Shown here: positions 52,491 through 61,288 of the stretch, piece by piece | How positions within the stretch are numbered: position 1 is the stretch's first letter | How the letters are laid out: every line of letters begins with the position of its first letter | Origin: Vibrio sp. RE88 | GTDB taxonomy: Bacteria; Pseudomonadota; Gammaproteobacteria; Enterobacterales; Vibrionaceae | DNA length: 64,000 bases | Assembly: GCF_013113835.1 (NCBI RefSeq) | Contig: NZ_VTYQ01000001.1 | Coordinates: 434,001 to 498,000, forward strand | Direction: 5' to 3' | Made by a program: the position numbers and the translations under genes | The notes under the pieces: generated by a model | The model's input: only the letters and a program-made list of their open reading frames with translations | Told to the model about the DNA's origin: nothing | Database searches by the model: none

Positions 52491-53150
52491 TTACAGTGTC
52501 GTGATGACATCTTCTAGAGGCAGACGCGCTTTTGGTAGGCCGTGGTTATAATCCTCACCGTCTTTGTGATAACCCAGTGCTAGCGCAAAGTCACACACAA
52601 AGCCTTCCAGTTCTTCTTGGAATTCTTCACCGATCAGCTCTGGGTCTACCCCTTCCATTGGAGTTGAAGCGATGCCCATGCGCGCCAACGTGTGTAGCGT
52701 GTTACCTAGTGCGATGTAAGTCTGGGCTTTTGTCCAGTTACCGTTGAAACCTGTCTCATCTGTGTTGAGTTCCGCAAAGCCGAACGCACCATTTAGCATG
52801 TCGTTGTATCGCTCTGCTGGCAGGTGGCCTGAGGTCACTTCTGCATCGACCACTTTTTTGTAGTTGTCTTTGGTAAAGCGAGGGTTGTGAGCAAACAAAA
52901 TCGTATGAGACGCTTCTTTGGCATGCGGCTGGTTGAACTGGTGCATGTTGGCAAACGTGTTGTGGAAACGTTGTTTTGCTTCGTCACTTTCAAGAACGAT
53001 GAACTTCCAAGGTTGTGAGTTGATAGAAGAAGCAGATAAACGAATCGCTTCTTTGATGACTTCCATATCTTCAGCAGAGATGCGCTTACTTGCGTCGTAT
53101 TTTTTTGCTGTGTAACGAGTGTTTAGATCTTTGATGATTGGGTGAGTCAT
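52491..53150 (-). CDS. NfsB/FRase-I type NAD(P)H nitroreductase
   Basis: This 219-residue FMN-binding nitroreductase shows the family pattern of V. fischeri FRase I and E. coli NfsB: THPIIKDLNTRYTAKKYDAS, EAIRLSASSINSQPWKFIVL, ANMHQFNQPHAKEASHTILF and the C-terminal HGLPKARLPLEDVITTL. It reduces quinones, flavins and nitro compounds in the cytoplasm. Together with the ABM gene downstream it probably makes a small electrophile/quinone-stress operon. Confidence 0.93.
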   Translation of the reverse strand: MTHPIIKDLNTRYTAKKYDASKRISAEDMEVIKEAIRLSASSINSQPWKFIVLESDEAKQRFHNTFANMHQFNQPHAKEASHTILFAHNPRFTKDNYKKVVDAEVTSGHLPAERYNDMLNGAFGFAELNTDETGFNGNWTKAQTYIALGNTLHTLARMGIASTPMEGVDPELIGEEFQEELEGFVCDFALALGYHKDGEDYNHGLPKARLPLEDVITTL

Positions 53151-53386
53151 GTTGGCTCCTAGTTGAATTTAAATAATTGCATTAGGTCTCACGAACCGCT
53201 CGGACGATGTTGAACCCTTATTTCAAGTAAACGAACAAGCTCAAAAACTCGAAGACTTCGATATGAACAATGTCGATGGGCGTAGATTAACGACATTAAA
53301 GAAGGGGAAAAATAGCGAAAACTTCCAATCATTATGGAAATAATTGTCCATAATTAAACAGAGTGCTCGACAAGAGGTGGAGCAAG

Positions 53387-53947
53387 ATGTGCGGACGCTT
53401 TAATGTAACGGATGATCCACTGGCTAGAGTGGTTTCCCAACTGGTGGGGATCGACTTCTTTCCTCAGATGAACCTTGACTTGAAACCGACTGAAAATGTC
53501 TCTGTGGTGGCGTTTGAAGCACAGGCGTATTGTCAGAAAGATATCAAGTGGGGAACTCGGCCTGAATGGGCTAAGCGACTGATTATTAACGCTCAGTCAG
53601 AAACGGTGGTCAATAAGCCCGCATTTCGTAACGGATTTATCCGCAGGCGTGTCATTGTGCCTTGTAACGGTTGGTATGAGTGGCGTGAGAATGGAGGAAA
53701 AAAGAACAAGTTCTTGTTTACCAATCCAGATGGCATGCCTCTGTATATGGCCGGAATTCTGGCGGATGATGGCAATTTGGTCATCCTGACTACAAGTCCG
53801 AACACACAATGCTTACCATACCATCATCGTATGCCATTTCTTGTCCCTGATATTGGTGTTGAGCAGTGGATAACGGCAACGCCGCAACAGGCACACAGTT
53901 ACCTTGAGTTAGGTTGGAGCGATGAACTTTTAATTACTGCGGCTTAG
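53387..53947 (+). CDS. SRAP family protein (YedK/HMCES-like)
   Basis: SRAP proteins bind abasic sites in single-stranded DNA by a covalent link to the N-terminal Cys. The protein starts MCGRFNVTDD (Cys2 after Met removal). NAQSETVVNKPAFR, NGWYEWRENGGK (Glu) and YHHRMPFLV (His) follow. The ATG at 53387 gives 186 residues; an earlier GTG at 53363 would leave Cys2 internal and block the reaction. GGAG precedes the ATG. Its stop overlaps that of the convergent RpiR gene. Confidence 0.93.
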   Translation: MCGRFNVTDDPLARVVSQLVGIDFFPQMNLDLKPTENVSVVAFEAQAYCQKDIKWGTRPEWAKRLIINAQSETVVNKPAFRNGFIRRRVIVPCNGWYEWRENGGKKNKFLFTNPDGMPLYMAGILADDGNLVILTTSPNTQCLPYHHRMPFLVPDIGVEQWITATPQQAHSYLELGWSDELLITAA

Positions 53948-54591
53948 TGCGTCAATAGCTCGCGGCCAATGGCATCGACCAATTCTAGGATGTGGATTTG
54001 CGATTCGCGGCTGTATGGCGAGATACCATCGACTTGCTCAGCAAGATCTAAGTTGGTGCTGGCAATCCCCGCGAGCGTTGACCCTGTATGGCTGATCGCG
54101 AATACCTTCAAGCCTTTGCGTTTCGCATTGTGGGCCATATCCACCACAGACTGCGTTTCTCCCGATTTACTGATCAGCATAACCGTACCACTTTCGGCGC
54201 GGGCCAGTTGGTGGATATCTGTGATCACTAAGTGAGGAACATTCGCCAAAGAGAGAAATCGTGAAAGGTAAGAGACGCTGACAATCGAGGCACCACGGGA
54301 ATAGAGGTACACCACAGGTGACTGATTTAATGAGTGAGCGATTTTTTCGATGCGTTGAATCTGGTCATCTTCTTCAATCACAGACTGCGTCTGCTTTTTC
54401 AGATCAGCGGCGAGCTTGTACCTGAGCTCAGTGTAACTGGCGTAGCCCATCTTTTTACACACACGATTGACTGAGGTCGTCGTCGTGAGTGCTTTGTTCG
54501 CAATGGTTTTCGCAGAGATCTCGGCCAGCTCACTCGCGTGGCTGATCAAGTACTCATAGATGACACGCTCAATGCCCTTAAATGTATTCAT
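53944..54591 (-). CDS. RpiR/MurR-family transcriptional regulator
   Basis: This 215-residue regulator has an N-terminal helix-turn-helix (AKTIANKALTTTTSVNRVCK, about residues 28-47) and a SIS domain that binds a phosphorylated sugar (about 95-200; VVYLYSRGASIVSVSYLSRF, ISKSGETQSVVDMA). It is divergent from the PTS-mngB operon and is its likely regulator, sensing a sugar phosphate. The ATG at 54591 is preferred over a longer frame. The TAATG-N7-CATTA palindrome lies 16-32 bp before its start. Confidence 0.92.
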   Translation of the reverse strand: MNTFKGIERVIYEYLISHASELAEISAKTIANKALTTTTSVNRVCKKMGYASYTELRYKLAADLKKQTQSVIEEDDQIQRIEKIAHSLNQSPVVYLYSRGASIVSVSYLSRFLSLANVPHLVITDIHQLARAESGTVMLISKSGETQSVVDMAHNAKRKGLKVFAISHTGSTLAGIASTNLDLAEQVDGISPYSRESQIHILELVDAIGRELLTH

Positions 54592-54606
54592 CGCATACAA
54601 TTTTAG

Positions 54607-54665
54607 TAATGAAATTGTCATTATTAGGCGCTAACTGGCAAATATTTTCCTTGATTGCTATCACA
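54607..54665. promoter_or_regulatory. RpiR operator candidate and CRP-like half-site
   Basis: TAATG-N7-CATTA (54607-54623) is a perfect short palindrome close to the rpiR start. CTTGA-TTGCTA-TCACA (54650-54665) keeps one perfect half of a CRP site. Both lie in the 170-bp divergent gap and would suit sugar-phosphate and catabolite control of both units. Confidence 0.5.
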
Positions 54666-54762
54666 AAAGTATCGTCATACGTGGGTTGTATCAGGAAACT
54701 GTACCTTGGTACGTGGACGCTAAATATACTTGGCGGAGTTGATAAGAATACGGTGAACAACC

Positions 54763-56166
54763 ATGAGTAAGAAAAAACTCGTTGCAGTGACCGCTTGCCC
54801 TACCGGCATTGCACACACATTTATGGCAGCGAAAAAAATTCAGGCATGGGCTGAGAAGCAGGGCTACGAAGTCAAAGTGGAAACCCAGGGCAGTGATGGT
54901 GTTAAGAACAAGCTGACAGCGCATGATATTGCGACAGCAGACGGCGTTGTTCTGGCTGTCGATGTACCTATCATGGACATGGAACGTTTTGACAATGCCA
55001 ACCCGCTGAAAGTTCGCACTCAGGAATTGATTAAACGCGTAGACGAACTTCTGCCAACCGTCTTCCTGCGCGGCAAAGAAAAATCTGATGCCGATATTGA
55101 AGTATCAGAAGAAAAACGCTCCGTGTATCAGGTGGCGATCGGCCACATCATGACGGGCATCAGCTACATGTTGCCCGTGGTGGTACTTGGCGGCCTGTTA
55201 ATGGCGGTGGCGAAGATAACGGGTGAATTTGTCGATATCTCCGGCACGCCAATCGAAACGCTCGATAAGCTTGGTTTTATGACCATCAAGTTTATGTACC
55301 CAATCTTTGCTGCGTATCTGGCGTATTCGATTGCGGGTAAACCGGCTCTGATTCCAGCCTTTATTGGCGGCATCATGAGTGATGAGGTCTACAAGCGCTT
55401 CTTTGACCTTGAAGGCTGGGCGCCATCGGGCTTCTTTGGCGCGATTGCGATTGGTTTCCTTGTCGGTTATCTGGTTCGTTATCTGAATGATGTGATCAAG
55501 GTGAAGTCAGAGCTGACCACGCTCAAGACTATGCTGTTGGTTCCAGCCGTCACGGGTGTGGTGATGGTGCTGACCATGGAATACGTCATCAACCCATTCT
55601 TTGGCGCCTTGAACATCGCGATGATTGAACTGTTCACTCAGGCAGGTGATGCAGGTCGTGGTATCTATTCAATGGTGATTGCTGCGGGTACCGCGTTTGA
55701 CCTTGGCGGTCCGATTAACAAAGCTGCTGGCTCGGTTGCACTTGGCCTGAACGGCATGGGCGAAGGTTTTGACTTGATTGCTCGCGAACTGGGTATCGTT
55801 ATTCCGCCGATTGGTGTTGGTCTGGCAGCGATTCTGGATGGCAAGTTCCGCAAGCGTGTCTTTACTCCGGAAGAGCAGACGGTGGGTAAAACCTCACTGA
55901 TGCTAGGTATGATCGGTATTTCAGAAGGGGCAATCCCATTCATTCTGAAGAATCCAAAGATGATTCCAATCATGATTCTGGGTTCTATCATCGGTACACA
56001 GCTCGCGGTTGTACTGGATGTATGGCAAAGCCTGCCACTACCGGCTGTATGGGGTTGGTTCCTATCTTCAGACCCAATCAGCTACACCATTTCCGTCTTC
56101 GCTGGCTCTATGTTTATCGCACTTGCACTACTACTGTGTACCAAGCCGCAAAGCGCTAACGCCTAA
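54763..56166 (+). CDS. PTS fructose/mannosylglycerate-type EIIBC permease
   Basis: This 467-residue inner-membrane PTS permease has an N-terminal EIIB domain with the phosphocysteine in AVTACPTGIAHTFMAA (Cys12) and a C-terminal EIIC of the fructose family, with about nine helices (GTAFDLGGPINKAAGSVALG). It imports and 6-phosphorylates a sugar or glycoside; HPr and the EIIA encoded at the end of the operon donate the phosphate. The mngB neighbour points to 2-O-alpha-mannosyl-D-glycerate, possibly also glucosylglycerate. It is the first gene of the operon. Confidence 0.93.
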   Translation: MSKKKLVAVTACPTGIAHTFMAAKKIQAWAEKQGYEVKVETQGSDGVKNKLTAHDIATADGVVLAVDVPIMDMERFDNANPLKVRTQELIKRVDELLPTVFLRGKEKSDADIEVSEEKRSVYQVAIGHIMTGISYMLPVVVLGGLLMAVAKITGEFVDISGTPIETLDKLGFMTIKFMYPIFAAYLAYSIAGKPALIPAFIGGIMSDEVYKRFFDLEGWAPSGFFGAIAIGFLVGYLVRYLNDVIKVKSELTTLKTMLLVPAVTGVVMVLTMEYVINPFFGALNIAMIELFTQAGDAGRGIYSMVIAAGTAFDLGGPINKAAGSVALGLNGMGEGFDLIARELGIVIPPIGVGLAAILDGKFRKRVFTPEEQTVGKTSLMLGMIGISEGAIPFILKNPKMIPIMILGSIIGTQLAVVLDVWQSLPLPAVWGWFLSSDPISYTISVFAGSMFIALALLLCTKPQSANA

Positions 56167-56177
56167 CACGTCACTTG

Positions 56178-56211
56178 CCAGAGGCTCTGCTCTCCAAAAT
56201 TGAGCCTCTGG
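56178..56211 (+). other. Perfect 10-bp hairpin between EIIBC and mngB
   Basis: CCAGAGGCTC (56178-56187) pairs exactly with GAGCCTCTGG (56202-56211) around 14 bases, with no T-run. It could set different transcript levels for the permease and the enzymes. Confidence 0.65.
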
Positions 56212-56246
56212 TAACAAGAATCAGAATTTAGATTAGAGAAACTCCC

Positions 56247-58868
56247 ATGACTAAAGTACATGTCATTCCACATACTCACTGGGATCGTGAGTGGTATTTT
56301 ACTCAGCAAGACAGTGACGTTTTAGCGACTTACAACTTCACCAAAGTGATTGAAACTTTGGAAAGTCAGGCGGATTACAGCTGCTATCACCTGGATGGTC
56401 AGTCTGCGATTGTTGAAGATTACCTGAAGGTTCTGCCGCATATGCGTGAGCGTATGGCACAGCTGGTGGCAGACAAAAAGCTATTTATTGGCCCTTGGTA
56501 CACTCAGACCGATACTTACAACGTCGCGGGTGAGTCCATCATCCGTAACCTGAAATACGGTATGCACATCGCAGAAGAGTTGGGCCACAGCATGAAAGTC
56601 GGCTACCTGCCTGACACATTTGGCCATAACGCGCAAATGCCAACGCTATTCCGCGGTATGGGTATCGACAACATCGTCTTCTGGCGCGGGATTGATTACG
56701 ACCAACATGTCAGCAAATCCCACTTCATGTGGCAATCTCACGGTGGCGATGAGATATACGCTTACAACTTAGTTCATGGTTATGGTGCAGCGAAGAACAT
56801 CGTGCCGGATGCAGAGCATCTGGATAAGAAAATCTTCCCAATGATTGAGAAGATCAAGTCGTTGTCAGGCCTTGATGAAGTATTGATTCCATCGGGTGGT
56901 GACCAAGTCAATATCGACCCGAATTTGCCAGCCACGTTAGCGGCTGCGTCTGAGCGTTCTCCATCTGGCGATGTGTATTCTATCTCTTCGATGGAAAACT
57001 TCGTCGATTTCCTACGCCGCAATAGTGAAGGGTTTGAGACTTACTATGGTGAGTTCAAAACACCTCGCTACACACGTATTCACAAGACCATTGGTTCTGT
57101 GCGCTACGACATCAAAAAGCTTAACTTTGAGATCGAGCAGTTCCTGCTCAAGAAGCTGGAAGTGGTGATTGCGATTGCCAAAGCACAGGGCATGACGGTG
57201 CACACTGAGCTGGTGGACTTGGCATGGAAGAAGATCCTTGAGTGCCATGCGCACGACAGCATGGGTGGTTGTAATAGCGACGCGACCAACGCAGATATCA
57301 TGCATCGTCTTAAGCAGGCGGAAGAAATCTGTCATGGTTTGTACAACTTGGTGGTCAAAGAAATTGCCACCAATGCCTGTGATGATTCGGAAGTGATGAT
57401 CTTCAACGGTCAGACGACGCCATTTAGCGGCATTACCCGTATTGTTGCGTTTTCCAAGCATGAATCCATCGCGCTAAGTGACGGCGAGAAAATCCTTCGT
57501 AGTGAAGTAGTCACTCGTGAAACACTGGATGGCGGTAAGGTCATCGAAGTGACTAAGGATGGCGAAAAAGAAGTGCCTGTTCCTCCTTACTACCGATTTG
57601 AGCTCAATGTTGATGTGGCAGATCTGCCAGCAATGGGTTATCAGGTATTTCAGGTAGTGGAAGCAGATTGCGTTACTCAAGTACAGGCTTCTTCTGTAAC
57701 TCAGATTGAAAACAGCCAACTGGCGCTTTGGCTGGAAGATGGTCAGCTTAAGCTTAAAGATAAACGTTCAGAGCGCATTATTGAGCAGCTTATCCGCTTT
57801 GAAGAGCAGGCCGACGACGGCGATTCTTATGACTTTTCACCGCTGGAAGGCGATACGCCACTGTACACTAGCGAACTAAGCTGGGTTGAATCTCATGTAG
57901 GTGAAAGCCAGCAGTCGATGATATTGAGAGCAAGTCTAGAGCTTCCGGAGAATCTAGAAGCGCGCCAGAACGGTGAAAAATCTGTTCAAGCGGAATTTAT
58001 CGTTCGCCTGACGCTTACTGAAGGCAAGCAATCGCTGGAAGTAGAGATCGATACGCTTAATCAGGTTGATGATCACCGCGTACGTGTCTTGATCAATTCA
58101 GATGTTCAGACTGATACGTCCATCAGCACTCAGCCGTTTGCGTTGATGACTCGCCCGGTGGCTCCAAATTTTGATGGTTGGCGTGACAGCTTCCGCGAAT
58201 GTCCGGTAGACATTGAAACCACCGATGGCACGGTTGCGGTAGCGGCAGAGAATCGAGCCCTGATTGTTAATGGTCGTGGTTTGAAAGAGTTCCAGATCCT
58301 GAAAGGTGACACCAGTGACTTGATTGCTCTGACTTTGTTCAAGGCAACGGGCAAGCTTGGTAAAGATGACCTGTTATGGCGACCTGGCCGCGCCTCTGGC
58401 ATCAACAACACCGTGGTGTACACGCCGGATGCTCAGTTACAGAAATCCATGCAGTTCAGCTTTGCTATTGCTTTGGCCGATAATGCGGATCATCAGACAA
58501 TCCGAGAGCTGGAAAGTGAATATCTTGATAGTCCATTCAGCTACCAGAAACAGTCGCTCAACAGCTTTGAGAATCGTCTCGAACGTTTTCAGGTTCGATT
58601 CGATAGCCGTGAAGCCGAGAAAAAATTCAGCCTGTTTGAACTGAATCAGCCGCTGGTTCTCTCCAGTGTGGGTCACTCGTTCTATCAAGATAATGCGGTC
58701 ATTGTGCGCCTGTTTAATGCGACGGACAGTGAGCAGCAACTCGATGTCACCGCGTTTGCTCACTTCGCTGATGTTGAGCGTGTCAATCACCGAGAGCAGA
58801 GTGTCGAGCAGAATTGGACAGTCAAACCAAACAATGCCATTGACCTGCGCGTTAGTTTCAAGATTTAA
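56247..58868 (+). CDS. mngB: GH38 mannosylglycerate hydrolase
   Basis: MngB splits 2-O-(6-phospho-alpha-mannosyl)-D-glycerate into mannose 6-phosphate and glycerate. The 873 residues (E. coli 877) show the zinc-binding HTHWDREW near the N-terminus, the nucleophile Asp in GYLPDTFGHNAQMP, and HDSMGGCNSDATN, all typical of GH38 alpha-mannosidases. The ATG follows AGAGAAA. It is second in the operon, after the PTS permease that would supply the phosphorylated glycoside, and the following gene starts 15 bp later. Confidence 0.93.
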   Translation: MTKVHVIPHTHWDREWYFTQQDSDVLATYNFTKVIETLESQADYSCYHLDGQSAIVEDYLKVLPHMRERMAQLVADKKLFIGPWYTQTDTYNVAGESIIRNLKYGMHIAEELGHSMKVGYLPDTFGHNAQMPTLFRGMGIDNIVFWRGIDYDQHVSKSHFMWQSHGGDEIYAYNLVHGYGAAKNIVPDAEHLDKKIFPMIEKIKSLSGLDEVLIPSGGDQVNIDPNLPATLAAASERSPSGDVYSISSMENFVDFLRRNSEGFETYYGEFKTPRYTRIHKTIGSVRYDIKKLNFEIEQFLLKKLEVVIAIAKAQGMTVHTELVDLAWKKILECHAHDSMGGCNSDATNADIMHRLKQAEEICHGLYNLVVKEIATNACDDSEVMIFNGQTTPFSGITRIVAFSKHESIALSDGEKILRSEVVTRETLDGGKVIEVTKDGEKEVPVPPYYRFELNVDVADLPAMGYQVFQVVEADCVTQVQASSVTQIENSQLALWLEDGQLKLKDKRSERIIEQLIRFEEQADDGDSYDFSPLEGDTPLYTSELSWVESHVGESQQSMILRASLELPENLEARQNGEKSVQAEFIVRLTLTEGKQSLEVEIDTLNQVDDHRVRVLINSDVQTDTSISTQPFALMTRPVAPNFDGWRDSFRECPVDIETTDGTVAVAAENRALIVNGRGLKEFQILKGDTSDLIALTLFKATGKLGKDDLLWRPGRASGINNTVVYTPDAQLQKSMQFSFAIALADNADHQTIRELESEYLDSPFSYQKQSLNSFENRLERFQVRFDSREAEKKFSLFELNQPLVLSSVGHSFYQDNAVIVRLFNATDSEQQLDVTAFAHFADVERVNHREQSVEQNWTVKPNNAIDLRVSFKI

Positions 58869-58883
58869 CAGGTTGGAATCACA

Positions 58884-60575
58884 ATGAAAGACAAGATCTA
58901 TAACAAAGTTGCCAAGCTGTACGGGGAAGAGTTAGCCCCATCGCTGACACAGGACATTTTGGCATTGGTTGATAAATGGCGTGGTCACGCGCCGTCTTAT
59001 CAGGACTGGGTCGACGAGTCGACGGCGTACCTGATCACTTACGGTGACAGTATTCGCCGTGAGGGAGAGCCGACGCTCAATACCATGAAGTACTTTGCTG
59101 ATAAGTATCTGCGTGGCGCGATCAGCAATATTCATATTCTACCTATGTTCCCATACACCTCGGATGATGGCTTCAGCGTGGTGGATTACCGCAAGGTTGA
59201 CCCGAACTTGGGGGACTGGAAAGAGCTGAACGAACTGGCGGAACATTTTGACCTGATGTACGACTGCGTGATTAACCACATTTCCAAGAGCAGTGACTGG
59301 TTCCAGCGCTATCTCGCAGGCGATGAGGCTTATCAGGATTATTTTGTAGAGTCTGACCCGAGCCTTGATTATTCGAGCGTTACGCGCCCCCGCGCACTAC
59401 CGCTCCTGACGCCGTTTACCAAGGCTTCGGGTGAGACGACACATGTCTGGACAACCTTCTCAGACGACCAGATCGACATTAACTTTAGAAGCCCGAAAGT
59501 GCTGCTGGAAAGCATCGACATTTTGCTGATGTACGCAGCGAACGGTGGTCGTTCTATTCGTCTTGATGCCATCGGCTTTATCTGGAAAGTGCTCAACACA
59601 ACCTGTATTCACCTTGAGGAAGCTCATGAAATCATCAAACTATGGCGTATTGTTCTCGATGATGTCATACCGGGCTCTTTGTTGATTACAGAAACCAATG
59701 TGCCGCATAAAGAGAATATCTCTTACTTTGGTCAGGGCGATGAAGCTCATATGGTGTACCAATTCCCATTGCCGCCATTAACGTTGCATGCTTTCCTAAG
59801 CCAAGACAGCAGTGTGTTGACCAAATGGGCAAAAGGACTGACGGATGAAGCCATGGCGTCGTTGCAAGCGGGGAGTAAAATGACTTACTTTAACTTCCTT
59901 GCCAGCCATGATGGCATTGGTGTACGCCCGACGGAAGGCATTCTTAGCGACGACGATCGCCGCATGATGTGTCAGCAGACAGAGCGCAAGGGCGGCCGAG
60001 TTAACTACAAGAACAATGGGGATGGTACTCAGTCTCCGTACGAGCTCAACATTAACTATTTGAGCGCGATTACTGAACCTGAAGATGACACACAGACGAA
60101 AGCGGCGAAGTTTTTGGCAGCGCAGTCGATTCTGCTCTCTTTCATCGGTGTGCCTGCGGTCTACTACCACAGCTTCCTTGGCAGTGAGAACGATGTGGCC
60201 GGAATGGAAGAGTCTGGCATCAATCGCCGTATCAACCGCAAAAAGTTCTCGGTCGAATCGCTTGAAGCCGAGCTGGCTGAGCAGGGTTCACTGCGCAATA
60301 GCGTCTACAGTGAAATGGTGCGCTTACTGAATGTACGCCAGCAGCAATCGGCTTTCTCTCCAAGTTCGCCTCAGCAGGTATTAGAACTGGGTGACGGCCT
60401 ATTTGGCTTACAGCGTGGCGAAGGTGACAAGGCGATTCGTTTCGTCGTCAACTTGTCTCAGCAGACGCAATCCGTCACGTTGGATGCTGGTGGTAAGGAT
60501 CTGGTCAGCGATCAGAGCTTTGATAACCAATTTACTCTTAATCCGTATCAATTTGTCTGGCTGACAGAGCAATAG
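58884..60575 (+). CDS. GH13_18 glycoside phosphorylase (glucosylglycerate/sucrose phosphorylase type)
   Basis: GH13_18 phosphorylases cleave sucrose, sucrose 6'-phosphate or 2-O-alpha-glucosylglycerate with phosphate to give glucose 1-phosphate. The 563 residues resemble E. coli YcjM (glucosylglycerate phosphorylase). The nucleophile is Asp228 in RSIRLDAIGF, the acid/base is Glu270 in LLITETNVP, and FLASHDGIGVRPTEG follows. Because the operon feeds glycosides through a PTS, the substrate may be 6-phosphorylated. Placement beside mngB suggests glucosylglycerate. It is preceded by mngB and followed 10 bp later by the EIIA gene. Confidence 0.87.
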   Translation: MKDKIYNKVAKLYGEELAPSLTQDILALVDKWRGHAPSYQDWVDESTAYLITYGDSIRREGEPTLNTMKYFADKYLRGAISNIHILPMFPYTSDDGFSVVDYRKVDPNLGDWKELNELAEHFDLMYDCVINHISKSSDWFQRYLAGDEAYQDYFVESDPSLDYSSVTRPRALPLLTPFTKASGETTHVWTTFSDDQIDINFRSPKVLLESIDILLMYAANGGRSIRLDAIGFIWKVLNTTCIHLEEAHEIIKLWRIVLDDVIPGSLLITETNVPHKENISYFGQGDEAHMVYQFPLPPLTLHAFLSQDSSVLTKWAKGLTDEAMASLQAGSKMTYFNFLASHDGIGVRPTEGILSDDDRRMMCQQTERKGGRVNYKNNGDGTQSPYELNINYLSAITEPEDDTQTKAAKFLAAQSILLSFIGVPAVYYHSFLGSENDVAGMEESGINRRINRKKFSVESLEAELAEQGSLRNSVYSEMVRLLNVRQQQSAFSPSSPQQVLELGDGLFGLQRGEGDKAIRFVVNLSQQTQSVTLDAGGKDLVSDQSFDNQFTLNPYQFVWLTEQ

Positions 60576-60585
60576 GAGCCACACT

Positions 60586-61179
60586 ATGAAACTTGCTAAT
60601 CTCACCTCTGAAAATCTGATCATGCTTGATGCGGCGTTTGAAGACCGAATTGCTGCTATCCATGCCCTGACAGACAAAATCGAGCAAGCTGGAAAACTGA
60701 CGGATAAGCGTCAGTTTCTAGAAGCGGTATTGAAGCGTGAAGACGAAGGGCCGACGGCACTGGGTGAATACCTCGCCGTGCCGCATGGTAAATCTGCTGC
60801 GGTCACAGAGCCCGTGTTTGCCTGCGCGTTTGTTAAAGATGAAATGATGTGGAAAGGTCTGGATGGTGATGAGCCTGTCACCATGATCTTTTTGCTCGCC
60901 ATTCCGCCAGCAGAAGCTGGTTCAACACATATGGAAGTGCTGACTACGCTCACTTCCTCTTTGGTGGATGATGATTTCCGTGACCAGTTGGTGGCAGCGA
61001 AATCGAGTAAAGAAGTCATGCAGCTGTTTGGCGCTGAGGAAGAAGCGTCAACAGAAGCAGCCCCTGAACCGGAAGTAGAAGAGCAACCCGAAATGGCAAG
61101 GGATATCAGTCGTCATGCGTATCCACTTGTCTTGGGGGCGGGTGTTCTGATCTCTGCTTTCCTGTTCTTATTGCTTTAA
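60586..61179 (+). CDS. PTS EIIA with a C-terminal membrane anchor
   Basis: This 197-residue protein has a fructose/mannitol-type EIIA domain (about 1-150) with the phospho-His in AVPHGKS (His67) and MIFLLAIPPAEAGSTHMEVL. After it comes an acidic Ala/Glu/Pro linker and one C-terminal membrane helix (RHAYPLVLGAGVLISAFLFL). EIIA proteins are normally soluble or fused to EIIB/C; a tail anchor like this is unusual and would hold the phosphate donor near the EIIBC permease. It is the last gene of the operon, with a terminator 35 bp on. Confidence 0.9.
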   Translation: MKLANLTSENLIMLDAAFEDRIAAIHALTDKIEQAGKLTDKRQFLEAVLKREDEGPTALGEYLAVPHGKSAAVTEPVFACAFVKDEMMWKGLDGDEPVTMIFLLAIPPAEAGSTHMEVLTTLTSSLVDDDFRDQLVAAKSSKEVMQLFGAEEEASTEAAPEPEVEEQPEMARDISRHAYPLVLGAGVLISAFLFLLL

Positions 61180-61213
61180 GACGATAAGTCTTAGGGATTT
61201 TTCTCTCTGTTTT

Positions 61214-61236
61214 GCCCGGCATGACCGGGCTTTTTT
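61214..61236 (+). terminator. Terminator ending the PTS-mngB operon
   Basis: GCCCGG (61214-61219) pairs with CCGGGC (61225-61230) around five bases and is followed by six T. Confidence 0.9.
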
Positions 61237-61288
61237 GTGCGTAAAGTAAGCAGAACAGACTTTATAGACAGGGAGGGTAGACTTTGAT

